NCBI GenBank assembly: GCA_009363875.1
Contig: CM018682.1
Coordinates: forward strand, 56,318,031 to 56,382,030
Source of the DNA: Mikania micrantha
Taxonomy: Eukaryota; Streptophyta; Magnoliopsida; Asterales; Asteraceae
Length of the DNA stretch: 64,000 nt
Direction of reading: 5' to 3'
The notes beneath the pieces are model-generated. The model was not told the origin of the DNA. It worked only from the letters and a program-made list of their open reading frames with translations, and searched no databases. A program made the translations under genes and the position numbers. The first letter of the stretch is position 1. Every line of letters begins with the position of its first letter. This document shows, piece after piece, positions 22,142-33,290 of the stretch.

Positions 22142-24236
22142 TTTGAACTCGATGGACTAAGGGTTTATTTAGAGTTTAGAATTAAGGTATTACTCATAAG
22201 AGTAATTTAATTAACTTGCTTAATTAACTTGATAGTTAATTTAGTCTGAGATTTACCTAGACAGGAGTCTAGGTATATTAACAAACATATATAAAGTATA
22301 TAATAACTAAAAGCATTTAAGTAAACAATTTAATGAAGGAGTCTTGGCCGAATGGTGCTGCTTCGGTGATGTGATGGGCGAAGGAGTCTTGGCCGAATGT
22401 GGCTTCACCCGTTCGAATAGCCTGGTGACCGAATGAAGATGGTACCGAACGAATGGGAAGGTCACCGAAGCAGTGGGCCGAATGAATAGGCCATGGCCGA
22501 ATGAAAGGCTGTCGAATGAGTTTAGGCCGAAGAAGTGGGGTCTTGGCCATTCGGCGGAAAGGACAGTTGGTGCTGTGGGGTGTCATTCGGCGAATGAGGG
22601 TTCATCCTCATTCGATGAGCTGGTTTTTGAGCAAATCGACTACAGGTCGAACCAAAACTTGTTCCTAGCATGTTAGGAACAAGCTTTGGTTCGACCTGTA
22701 GTCGATTTCCTTTGAAAACCCTAGCTGCATCTAGCTTCCTTGAGCGGCCGAATGGCCTCAAAAACCAGCTAACCAAATGAGGATGAACCCTCATTCGCCG
22801 AATGACACCCCACAACACCAACTGTCCTTTCGGCCGAATGGCCAAGACCCCACTTCTTCGGCCTAAACTCATTCGACAGCCTCTCATTCGGCCATGGCCT
22901 ATTCATTCGGCCCACTGCTTCGGTGACCTTCCCATTCGTTCGGTACCATCTTCATTCGGTCACCAGGCTATTCGAACGGGTGAAGCCACATTCGGCCAAG
23001 ACTCCTTCGCACATCACATCACCGAAGCAGCACCATTCGGGCAACCCAGTTGCCATTCGATCGGGCCAATGATTCGGGCCAAGTCTTCAATCGGCAGCAA
23101 CTCTTTCGGCCCAAATGCTCATTCGGTCAGCCGAGTAGTTCGGCCCAAGTTAGCACGACCCATGGTTAATTAACCTAAATCGATTCGTATTGGGTGATTA
23201 CGCATGGGGTTGGATGATGAGATCGCATGCATAAACCGTAACCGAAAGTGTGTACGTTGCATGCAGGGGAAACTATTTCTTGTGTGTGTGAGTGCATGGG
23301 AATCACATTAGGGTTTCATAAACATGCAACCAGCTAAATATGGATTGTTAACATTCATTACTTAAGTCTAATACATCGGGAATTCATTGTATAGTCATAT
23401 GGATCAAAACGATAATCTAAGGTTCGAGTGTTGATTTTAATTATTAACATGAAATCCTTAGAAATTTCATTACAAACATGAACTAATCTGGGTGATTCAT
23501 TTGAATTATCTAGTATAAGTTATTCAAAAACATTGAGCAAAAATCATGTGGAAATCAAAGTATCATAAGGGGCCGAGGTTGGCCCAATGGGCTTAACCTA
23601 GGCCCATCACTTTTAAATTTTACGCTTTATTAAATAAATGATGTTTTCTAAACTTTTGATATAAAATGAATTAACTTAAAACTATTTTAACTAAAGATTT
23701 GTAATTAATATAAATCCTACTCATCTAGGGTTTAGAAATGAATAATGATCATTGGTGGGATTAGGATTATTACTTGGGTAATATGTTAGATTAATTAGAT
23801 AGAATCTTAGAAACACATTAGTTTCATAGGACACTTAGTTGCACAGCGAGACCAAAACCCTAGACGCGTCTATTATAAATACTTATTGTATTCGAATCTT
23901 CTCAAAATAACTCAGGTGCTAAAGATACATAGGCAACAACCAAAGAGCACGCATATCTTTTGTGGTTCATTTGCACAGCAACACAGGTGACTTTATTGCC
24001 CCTTTTCTAAACATTTTTGTTTTAAAACGCGGGGCTGAGAAGCATGCGTAAACTGTTTTCATTAAATTGTTTACTGAAATGCTTTTACTTATTATATACT
24101 TTATATATGTTTGTTAATATACCTAGACTCCTGTCTAGGTAAATCTTAGACTAAATTAACTATCAAGTTAATTAAGCAAGTTAATTAAATTACTCTTATG
24201 AGTAATACCTTAATTCTAAAATCTAAATAAACCCTT
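22142..24236. repeat. large imperfect inverted duplication inside solo LTR B
   Basis: Arms meet at 22667/22674 around the six-base spacer GCATGT. 22348-22667 pairs with 22674-23040 (the right arm has about 47 extra bases near 22712-22760). Further out, 22142-22336 pairs with 24060-24236. The 1.0 kb at 23041-24059 has no partner on the left. The right arm (22674-24236) is in plus orientation while the rest of the LTR is minus. It carries the CATTCGGCC array, a CATGCA-rich segment and a donor/GGGGC module (23985-24045) as in 28640-30030. Confidence 0.85.
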
Positions 24237-24889
24237 ATACCCCGGGTGAGTTCGGGTTCGTTTCGGTTGCTCGGTTTCGCGTAAAAGTGTCGGTTTCGTC
24301 TCGTTCTTGTAACGAAACGTCTCGGTTTTAAAATAAAGTTAATAAAATTATTTTAGGTTGTGATTCCTAATAAATTAACTAAATATCTTCTGTTTATTTT
24401 AAATTTTCGAAAATATTTAATTTACTGTTTAATAATCGAATAGTACAGTCGTCGCGCGTATTTGTTCGAATCGTCCCCCGTACGAACACTGCGATAACTA
24501 TACTTTTCAATATGGTTTTCTAATTATCGGATATCATTCAGAACGTTAAACTTTCAGTTGTATTCGTACAGATCGTCACCTATACGAATAATCGGTCGAT
24601 TTAGCATTCATATAACGACATCCGTTTTGTTTTGTTCTGTAAGGCCTCACATACGTTTATACATAATAAAAGCCTAACAATTAAACACATGATAGTTCTG
24701 TATTGCCAGATATTATCTGACTGATGAACCATGATTCTGAGTTTCGTTTCTGAGTAATTTGTGAAACTGTGCTATGATAACTTAAAGTGATAATGATATG
24801 TGAACATCAACTGGTTTATGTACTTGACTCACTGTTCATTTTACTGTACCGATCACTGTTCCGGTGACGTTTCCGGCACTGGTGTTACA
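24237..24889 (-). repeat. solo LTR B, 5' end
   Basis: Complement of the first ~650 bases of the B LTR (27606-28258), including complements of GTAACATCAGTGCCGGAA and the CGAATATA/GACGATC stretch. It ends TGTTACA at 24889. Confidence 0.85.
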
Positions 24890-24894
24890 GACGG

Positions 24895-25958
24895 CAACGT
24901 AGATGGTACCATAGGTCTAACCATTCTCCAACGCTGAGGCTGGTATGTTACACGCATAAAACGTGAAACAACAACTAGGATTAGTTCCATGGGAACTAAC
25001 CAACAAAGGGTATATCATTTAGGTTTGGTAATGATCACATGGGTGATATTACGGACAGACCACACAAACAACAACATGAGATTTCAATCCAAACAAATGT
25101 TCAAGACCTGGTCTTGAACAATTTTCAAACGAGTACACAACAAACAAAGTTTTACTACAAGAAAGGAGTGTAAACTGTGTGATTTTCAAAACAAACAAAA
25201 CATGACTCGTATATCAGGAGATAGAGCATACGCTTCTTTTTCAAAACCTTTTTTTTACAATCATCCGTAATGTCGTGTCGAGTTAAGATACATAAGTGAC
25301 AATGTCTGATTTTTTTAAGAACATCCTCGTGGATCACCGAAGAGGTGGTGGGCTGGCAACTGATTCTTGGCTCTACGTATGCCCTATACATAAACTACCT
25401 TCGATGATTTGGGATGGTATCAGTAATGATGTTCCGGCTAATGCACTTTTGTAGTTCATCCTTGTTTTCAACACCATTCGCACCCCACTTTCAAAATTGT
25501 TGTGAATGGAAAGATTTTCATTAAAACCTTTTACAAAACCTAATATTTTCAAAACTTGTGTGAACTCGACAACCTAGTTTTGATAGATTTTACATGTTCT
25601 CAGGTGAAGAACAGGTGAAAGTATGATGACCTTTAGAGAGAGAAAGATAGGATCCCTTAGTGGAACCTACAACTCCTGCATGGAATATCTCCGGCCATGT
25701 CGGATACAAGATTCAAGACTTGCACTTGTGCAAGCAATCTCTGTGGGACATCTGGTCCATATTTCAGATGTCCAAGTCAGGTTGAAATAGAATTAAATTC
25801 TAAAATAGTTGTAATTTAATTTTATTCATTCAATGTGTTTTAGTATTTCTCATATCATCATGTGCAGTGTAACTATCTGATCACTCCGATTACAATCACG
25901 TCTCGGGACTATTCCGCCCGACGGGTCTCCGATCCGGCCCCCGGCCCTGGGTGTGACA
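24895..25958 (+). repeat. LTR E, 3' portion
   Basis: Continues LTR E from 7330: GGTACCATAGGTCTAACC, the GTATGCCCTATACATAAAC core near 25377-25395, acceptor-like TTACATGTTCTCAGGTGAAG near 25591, and the GC-rich stem CCGCCCGACGGG near 25914. It ends GGGTGTGACA at 25958. The internal region of this element is not present downstream. Confidence 0.78.
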
Positions 25959-26086
25959 TAGCACATCAGTAGAAATGTATGAAATATGAAATATGAGAAA
26001 TCTCATATTTGGGGTTAACTTATTTATAGTCTAGGTCACCATTTCTTATAACCTAAATCCCTATAACCATGGCTCTGATACCAATC
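25959..26086 (-). promoter_or_regulatory. primer site and leader fragment of element F, minus strand
   Basis: On the minus strand, GATTGGTATCAGAGCCATGG follows an LTR end, with an exact initiator-Met PBS at 26072-26083. The leader after it (GGTTATAG..., CCTAGACTATAA) matches the leaders of elements A and B. It is cut off at 25959 by the end of LTR E, so no F coding remains. Confidence 0.8.
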
Positions 26087-27600
26087 TGTCACACTCCAAG
26101 CTATGGAGGAATACATTGGGGCATGATTGTGATTGTTCATAACTCATGGTGCTACATTGTAAGTTTCAATAGTTAATAATCCAATTTAAATCCAACATAA
26201 CATTCATTCAAACCTACATAATATTCCAAACAAACAACCATCAATCCAACATTACAATCCAAAACAAACCAAAAGAAATAACATTGTCTTTTTATTAAAC
26301 TAGGTTCAAGAAGCCTAAATTTATCTTCATCCAAGCAACTAACCTGTTACACATTTAAAATAAAGTTTTGATCAACTATTTGCATAGTTGGTGAGACTCT
26401 CGTACAATTTGATATATGCATATAAGAAATAAGATTCAACAATAGTTTAATAAGAATTGATCTAAATATATCTATGTTCCACAATGTTTGATAATATAAT
26501 TTTGGCAATTTCACCTTTTCTAATATAATGACAAAAGTAATTAAAGAAAGGCTACTTGTAATACTCATTGTTTTTGGCAGTTTCACCTTCAATATAAACA
26601 TTGAAATAAGTCATGTTAATTAAAGATTACTAGTACTAATGCATTGAATATGATAATCCGATAATAATAACACGTAGATATACAAACAAATAGGCAACAC
26701 ATAACATTCAAATCTAATTCTATCTTAAACTATAGAATTACATCATTGTATTTGTTTATGACTCTAGAATAACATGTTTTGATAAGACATGTGTAACTTC
26801 CCAAAAATTACAGAAATATAAAAGGGACTATAAGAAAATCTCACATGCATTAGCTTTAGAATTATCCAAGTAATGTTTGATTATGCTTTGGAAAGAACCA
26901 CTCCTCAAATCAACCTAAGTTTATATCAAAAATATAACTTAGATCTATCTAGGTATATGTTTATGTGTGTTCATGTAATTTTTCCTTATGATTTGTGTTT
27001 AGAGATAATGAGATGAAATTGTTATACAACTTTTGTGGTTAAATAAAAGTATTCAAGTAAAAAGAATAATATTTTTCATACTTGTTTATATTTGTTTTTC
27101 TAAAAATAAAATTTATAATTTTTATATCCTGTTAATATCTTAGATTTATGAATTTAAAAATAAAAATGATTTATAAATAGTTATATGGTTAAAATGATTT
27201 AAAGAATTAACATCTTATAAATATATGTATGTTTATTAATCAAATTTTGAAAACTTGTAGTAATAATATCATAAAATTAATCTTAGAATATTAAAATAAT
27301 TTTCTGACTTTTTAAATTATTTTTTATAAACAATACTTATATTTTTAGGGTTTATTTTAGAAATGTTTTAGTTTTTTTTTTATATATTTAAAGCCATTTA
27401 ATTAATATTTAAATAGCAAAATAATATAATTTAATTTTGAAAAATTCCCAAATTTTTACAGAATATTAGAAATTATATTTTATAATTTAGAGAATTTTTT
27501 TTAGAATTTTTAGAGTTTGTTTGATTAGTTATATAATTAAAAACAAATAGTAAAAGAAAAGGGAAAATTTCAAAACCCGCCGAGACCGGATTCGAACACC
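26087..27600 (-). repeat. LTR of element F, minus strand, partial
   Basis: Starts TGTCACACTCC (complement of GGAGTGTGACA), directly next to the F primer site. The rest is AT-rich with no coding support. It differs from A, B and E at the end, so it is another family. Its 5' end is not identifiable: element B begins at 27606. At 27577-27600 the minus strand reads GGTGTTCGAATCCGGTC, a pol III B-box look-alike. Confidence 0.55.
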
Positions 27601-27605
27601 CAACC
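27601..27605. repeat. possible target site duplication of element B (imperfect)
   Basis: CAACC before the LTR at 27606, and CAAAC at 42889-42893 after the LTR end at 42888. Four of five bases match. It is plausible as a decayed duplication but is weak by itself. Confidence 0.4.
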
Positions 27606-28639
27606 TGTAACATCAGTGCCGGAAACGCCACCGGAACAGTGATCTGAATAGTAAGGTGAACAGTAATCAGGTACGAACTTTACGTAGTTCAGTGTATTTC
27701 ATATTCATGTCGAGCATCATTATCATTTTATGTTATCATAATGCAAGTTCAGAATCATTTCAGAAACGAAACTCAGAACAGTGGTTCATCAGTCAGATAA
27801 TTATCTGGCATCACAGAACCATCATGTGATTATGTGTTAGGATTCTATTGTGTATAATCGTATTTGAGGCTTTATTGAACAAAACAACAACGGATGTCAT
27901 TTCGTGAATGCTAAACTGACGGATTATTCGTATAGGTGACGATCTGTACGAATATATCTGAAAGTTTAACGTTCTGAATGATATCCAATAATTAGAAAAC
28001 AATATTGAAAAGTATAGTTATCGCCGTGTTCGAACGGGTGACGATTCGATTGTAAACCGTAAATTAAATACTTTTGAAAATTTAAAATAAATAAAAGATA
28101 CTTAGTTAATTTATTAGGAGTCACAACCTAAAATAATTTTTAACTTCCATTTTAAAAACCGGATCGTTTCGTTACGAAAACGACGAGAAATCAGCATTTT
28201 TACGCGAAACTACAAGAAACCGAACGAACCCGAACATACCCGGGTAAAACCAAGCCATTTATCATGGCATTCAATCCATAACCTTCCCCACCAACCAAGA
28301 ATTCAACACCACCACCGTCACTTTCTCTCTCTAGAAACCCACACCCCATCTCTCTCATTTCTCAACCGATTTCAGTGTTTTTGGTGTATAAACAACCACC
28401 ACAACACGTAGATCACGAAAGTACAAGAAATCCGAGCTTTACACCGTCTGATTCGAGGTAAAATCGAGCTTTTTGTTGCGATTTTAGGGTTTTCAAAACC
28501 CTATGTCGAACCCTCTCGTTTAACCGATTTTAAACCCTCTCATACCCTAGGATCTTCACGAAAACACCATAGAATGTTGTAGGAACAAGTTCTGATTTAC
28601 CATCTCGTCACATAGCTCAGAACCATGACTGACATGGTG

Positions 28640-29095
28640 ATAAGGTGCGAAGGCCGAATGGGTCAGCCCAGGCCGGCGAATGACTACAGGCCGAATGGCC
28701 CTAGTTCTCTTTCGGCCGAATGGCAAATGTCCTTATTCGACTCATGCCTATTCTGCCATCATCCCATTCGCCCGACCTAACCCTTTCGGCCAGGCTTCAT
28801 TCGGTTGGGTCCTATTCGGCTACCTCTCTTCAGTCGACTACGCACATTCGGTCGGGAGTCCTTCGACACATACATTCGAGTCAAATACTTCGCCTGAATC
28901 ACGCCCTTCGGGCCTTGCTCATTCGATTGGGATGCTCATGATGAGACCCGACTCATTCGGCCAGGCCACTGTTGGCTACACCTATTCGGCAGCCTCAGTC
29001 GGCCCAAGTCAATTTTCGGTCAAGACTCACACGGCCCAAAGTTCATCTGGTCAGCCCAAGGGGTCGGCCCAAGGTCATACGGTTCAGGGTGTTTG
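28640..29095. repeat. TTCGGCC / CATTCG motif array in LTR B
   Basis: Dense irregular repetition of TTCGGCC, CATTCGG and GGCCGAATG (for example TTTCGGCCGAATGG near 28711), as in the inverted segment at 22330-23160. The open frame 28680-29096 is a by-product of this composition and lacks any protein signature. Confidence 0.75.
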
Positions 29096-30944
29096 AATCA
29101 TCGAGTCAGATCAAGTGGTTCACTTGTGGGTTATTGAGTTATGTGTATGCATGGGAGCTGGATGTGTATGTGTGTGCATGGGAATATGCATTAGGGCTTT
29201 GTATCCATGCAAACTTAACTTTGAGGTAAATATAGAAATCCTTTCAAGAAAACATGGGGTGGGGTTATTTAAAACATGAAATCTCGTAATCAAAGGAAAG
29301 TATAGAAATATTGAAGAAATCATAAGGGATCCAAATGATAATATAAGGTGTTGGGTGTTGATTTAATTCTTAACACTTAGCTTTAGGAAAATCTTTAAGG
29401 ACATTTAATTAACCTAGACAGTTTACTTAAACTATCAAGGGATGGTTAATCAAAGTATCGGGAAAGAATCAGGGAACAATCCAAACCTTGTAATGGGCCC
29501 GAGGTTGGCCCAATGGGCATAAGATAAGCCCATCACATGTTAAATATCCCTTATTAAATTAATTATATTTTTAATAAAAGAAATGAATTATCAACCCTAG
29601 TAAATGAATTAAATAACTTTCTAAATAAATGTTTCACTTAAAATAAATTAACCTGAAAATGTTTTACATAAAGACTTAAAATGATTTAGTGGGATAAGGG
29701 TTTACTAAAGGGAAATAAGTTAGAGTTGTTAGTCGAACTTTTAGAAACACAATAGTATCTAGGACACGTAGTTGCACACCGAGACCAAACCCTAGATACG
29801 ACAACTATTGTATATACTTATCGTATTCGAATTCTCTTAAAACAACTCAGGTACTGAAGATACTTAGGTCACAAGTAACGAGCGTGCATTTTGTGGTAAT
29901 TCTATACAGAGCAACACAGCTGAGTTCATTGCCCCTTTTCTAAACATTTTTGTTTTAAAATGCGGGGCTGAGAAGCATGCATAAACTGTTTTAATTAAAT
30001 TGTTTACTTTAAGGCTTTATTTATTATATGTTGTATATATGGATGCTTGTTCATAATCCTAGACTCATGTTTAGGAAATCTCTATGCCGAATTAACTAAC
30101 AAGTTAATTAAATTACTCTTAGGAGTAATACTTAAATTCTACAACTCTAAAGAAACCCTTAGTCCATCGAGTTCAAATTCAAGAATATAAATTCAAAGTG
30201 AAATCAAAAGAATCAAATCTAAAGATTAAATACAAAGAAATCTAATCCATTGTGTGATCAGAAAACTAAGGATCCTAATCAAAATCTATAATCATCGTGA
30301 AATCATGGAATTCTAAAGATCAGAAATCAAGTGAATCATGGGAATCATAACCATCTGTGAATCATTGACATAATGAAATCGTTATGACCTGATGAAATCA
30401 TTAATACCTAAAGTAAGGTGAGTTGTCAGTTGTATGTAAATCGAGACCACGTGTAACACACGGAAAGTCACGTCACAGTAGTAGACTTTTGTAGTCAAGC
30501 TACATGGGCAATAACTTAAACTATCAGATGAAATCAAGGAAATCAAGAAGATCATAATGCAAAGGATATCCTAAAGTCCCGACGCATACAGTAGACTTGT
30601 GGGTCAAGCTGATATGGGCAATTCATGAAAGTCCTGACGCATACAGGTAGACTCCTTGTGGGTCATACCTGATATGGGCCACGTGTGAGAGGGTACAACT
30701 TGGACAACCACCAACAACTAAGTCTAATTGATTGAGTCAAATAAGACCCAATCATCATGTCTTAGTTGTAATTAAATGATTAATTATTAATTTATTTAAC
30801 CATTTAATGTTATGTTTCTACAATCGTTTTTGGGAAATCATAAAGACATGGTGAACCCAGGAAATCAGAGTATTTCAAATTGTGGAAATCGAGTCTTTTA
30901 CATAGAAGTGAGTGTAGGTAAGAATGCTTAATCATCAATAATAT

Positions 30945-31335
30945 CAATGTCCTATGCGGTTTAGTATGTGGTGGGATGGCATCTGGGCGGGTCGTAGGCT
31001 CGACTCAGGGGTATGCCCTATACATAAGCATACCGAGCTGGATGATACAGGTGATCTTAATGAGGTTAAGGTTGTTACCGAAGAGGTTATCAATGTTATC
31101 ATGTGTTTCAAACTGTTATGCATAGTGCTTTCAATCTCAGATGATCATAGAAGAGAATGGTAGATAAAATGCTTAATTATCATTAACACCAATGTCCTAT
31201 GTGGCTTAGTATGTGGTGGGATGGCGTCTGGACGGGTCATAGGCTTGACTCAGGGGTATGCCCTATACATAAGCATACCAAGCTGGATGATACAGGTGAT
31301 GTTAATGAGGTTAAGGTTTTACCTAAAAGGTTCAC
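30945..31335 (+). repeat. tandem duplication of TATA-hairpin module, LTR B
   Basis: Two copies about 245 bases apart of a block with TTAGTATGTGGTGGGATGGC, CGACTCAGGGG, the inverted pair GGTATGC / GCATACC around CCTATACATAA, and GAGCTGGATGATACAGGTGA. The solo LTR has the same duplication; LTR A has a single copy. Confidence 0.85.
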
Positions 31336-31768
31336 AAATCTATTTTTCAATAACTAAACTACATGAACTCACCAACCATGTGTTGACTTGATCTTTTTGC
31401 ATGACTTCTCAGGTGACGAACAGGTCAAGTAAGAAGTCATTACTTTTGGACTAGGACTTCAGATAGAAGACTTAGTATTTTGGACCTGCATACTTTTGGA
31501 AACATCATTATACAATATATTTTGTATATCTTGTGTAGATACATGATAAGAAATTTATGATGTTGATGGTAGATTTACATGGTTAAATTATAAAAAATAC
31601 TGATGTAATTTAACTTTGTAATTCTATTCTATTTAGCATTTCTCATTTATATCATGTGCAATGTAAACAATTTGATCATCACGATTATCACTTACGATAT
31701 CGCGCGCCGGGAACCTTCTGCCCGACGGGGAATCCGATCCAACCCCGCCGGCTCGGGGTGTGACAGAT

Positions 31769-31780
31769 TGGTCTCAGAGC
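31769..31780 (+). promoter_or_regulatory. primer binding site of element B, one mismatch
   Basis: TGGTCTCAGAGC, three bases after the LTR. It differs at one position from the initiator-Met complement found intact at 12019, 26072 (minus) and 49068. Confidence 0.88.
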
Positions 31781-31933
31781 CATGGTTATAGAGAAATATA
31801 GGTCACGTATTTAAACGGTTTGGCCTAGACTATAACCTAGGGACCCTACATGTAGAGAACACAGGACTTAAGCCTTTACTTGCATAATGTCTTCTGTATT
31901 CGATCATTGCACTAACCAATAACTTTATTGGTT

Positions 31934-33290
31934 ATGATCAGAATGCCGCCGAGAAGACAGACTCCCTCGTTACCTCCACCACCACAAGATTTGGCTCCAC
32001 ATTCGTCTACACCATCACCGTCTGACTCACCTCCTGCAATGCCTCCATTGCCTCCACCTCCTCCTCCATTTATTCCTCCTCCACTCAACCTACCAGCAGG
32101 CCCGAGTACAACGCCGATTCTGGATCCTACTACTATCGCTTTAGTGACCCTACTGAGTAGCCAGATGACTAATCAGATGCAAGAAGCGATACCGGAGATG
32201 TTCAACCGTCTCCGTAATGAGATCAACAATACTGGTAACTCATCTGGAGAAGCCAGTGGTAATACGGGCGGTACCTCTCATTACTCCTACAAGTCCTTTG
32301 TAGGATGTAAACCGCCTAGTTTTAGTGGGTCTGAAGGAGCCGTTGGATTAATCCAATGGATTGAAAAGATTGAAGCTACTCTGGATCTCTGCAGCTATCC
32401 AGAGCATCACAAAGTCCGTTATTCTGCTGGGACATTCAACAAGCGCGCTTTGACTTGGTGGAATGGCCAGATCAATGCTAGGAGAAGAGAAGAAGCGATG
32501 TCAATGACTTGGGAAGACTTTAAAGCTTTACTGAGAACCGAATTATGCCCCAAGAACGAGTTGTAGAAACTGGAGGTTGAATTATCCAACCATGTGATGA
32601 AGGGGGCTGATCACATGGGGTATACAACTCGTTATCACGAGTTGGTTGCTTTGGTACCAGACATGGTGCCAACTTTGGAGAAAAGAATTGATCGTTGTGT
32701 AGGTGGACTTCACGCTTGCATTCAGGGATTAGTTGTTTCAGCTAACCCTGCCACTGTCGAGTCTGCAGTGAGATTGTCTGGAAAACTCACTGATTTGATG
32801 GTAGCCTCTGGAGTTCTGAAGAAAGAGGCTGACACTAGTAAGAGCAAGGAAGAATCTTCCAAGAAACCATATCATCAACGACACCAGAAGAAGAAACAGA
32901 AGACCATTAAGAACTACACTCTAGCTACTCCACTTAACCACGTAGCCATGACACCTCAAAATGTGCACAAGAAACAGTACACTGGCCCACACCCTCTTTG
33001 TAACAAGTGCCAGTATCATCATGCTGCAAATAATCCCTGCCCGGGATGTGGAAGAAAAGGTCACTAGGTCCAAAATTACAGGATGACTCAAAATCAAGCA
33101 GCCAACAATGCTGCTTTAACTCTCCCTCCACCCAACAATCAGAACAACGGTGGATGCTATAACTGTGGCGAAGAGGGCCACTTTGCCAAAAACTGCCCGA
33201 AGAAGGCTCAACAGGCAGTTCAAGCACCTCGTGGAAGAGCCTTTGCTATAGGAGCACCAGCTGCACGCCAAGACCCGAATGTGGTCAGTG
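31934..33290 (+). pseudogene. gag of element B, broken
   Basis: ATG 31934 (MIRMPPRRQ) is preferred over the upstream in-frame TTG. Pro-rich N-terminus, capsid-like region (GAVGLIQWIEKIEATL, RALTWWNGQI, TWEDFKALLRTELCP), a Lys-rich linker (33KSKEESSKK-type) and two CCHC knuckles. Knuckle 1 is cut by TAG at 33065-33067 (CPGCGRKGH then stop, where A has Trp); knuckle 2 is CYNCGEEGHFAKNC (about 33157-33198). TAG at 32564-32566 follows CPKNEL. It has clear homology to gag A throughout, and the tail (GRAFAIGAPAARQDPNV) leads straight into protease. Confidence 0.9.

Larger units (their letters stand above)
7331..24889 (-). mobile_element. solo LTR of family B, minus strand, interrupted and internally rearranged
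   Basis: Its 3' end (complement of CGGCTCGGGGTGTGACA) is at 7331 and its 5' end (complement of TGTAACATCAGTGCCGGAA) is at 24889. Both ends match the family B 5' LTR at 27606-31765 and are flanked by GACGG. No internal coding region of its own is present, so it is a solo LTR, the usual product of LTR-LTR recombination. Pieces: 7331-7659 and 20848-24889. Between them lies the complete element A. Within the right piece 22142-24236 is an inverted duplication, and about 300 bases matching 28258-28560 are missing. Confidence 0.85.
27606..31765 (+). repeat. 5' LTR of element B (4160 bp)
   Basis: Begins TGTAACATCAGTGCCGG and ends GGCTCGGGGTGTGACA next to the PBS. Same family as the minus-strand solo LTR. 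The order of modules follows LTR A: CT-rich leader (28320-28420), CATTCGG array (28640-29000), GCTGAGTTCATTGCCCC / GGGGCTGAGAAGCATGC (29919-29980), duplicated TATA-hairpin module (30945-31330), acceptor-like CATGACTTCTCAGGTG near 31400 and the terminal GC stem near 31708. It lacks a clear equivalent of the TATAAATA box at 8443. Confidence 0.92.

Noticed and set aside
22802..23173. Open frame in the inverted LTR segment (also 22317-22586 minus and 28680-29096)
   Set aside because: Produced by the TTCGGCC/CATTCG repeats; the mirrored frame on the other strand confirms it follows the repeat, not a protein.
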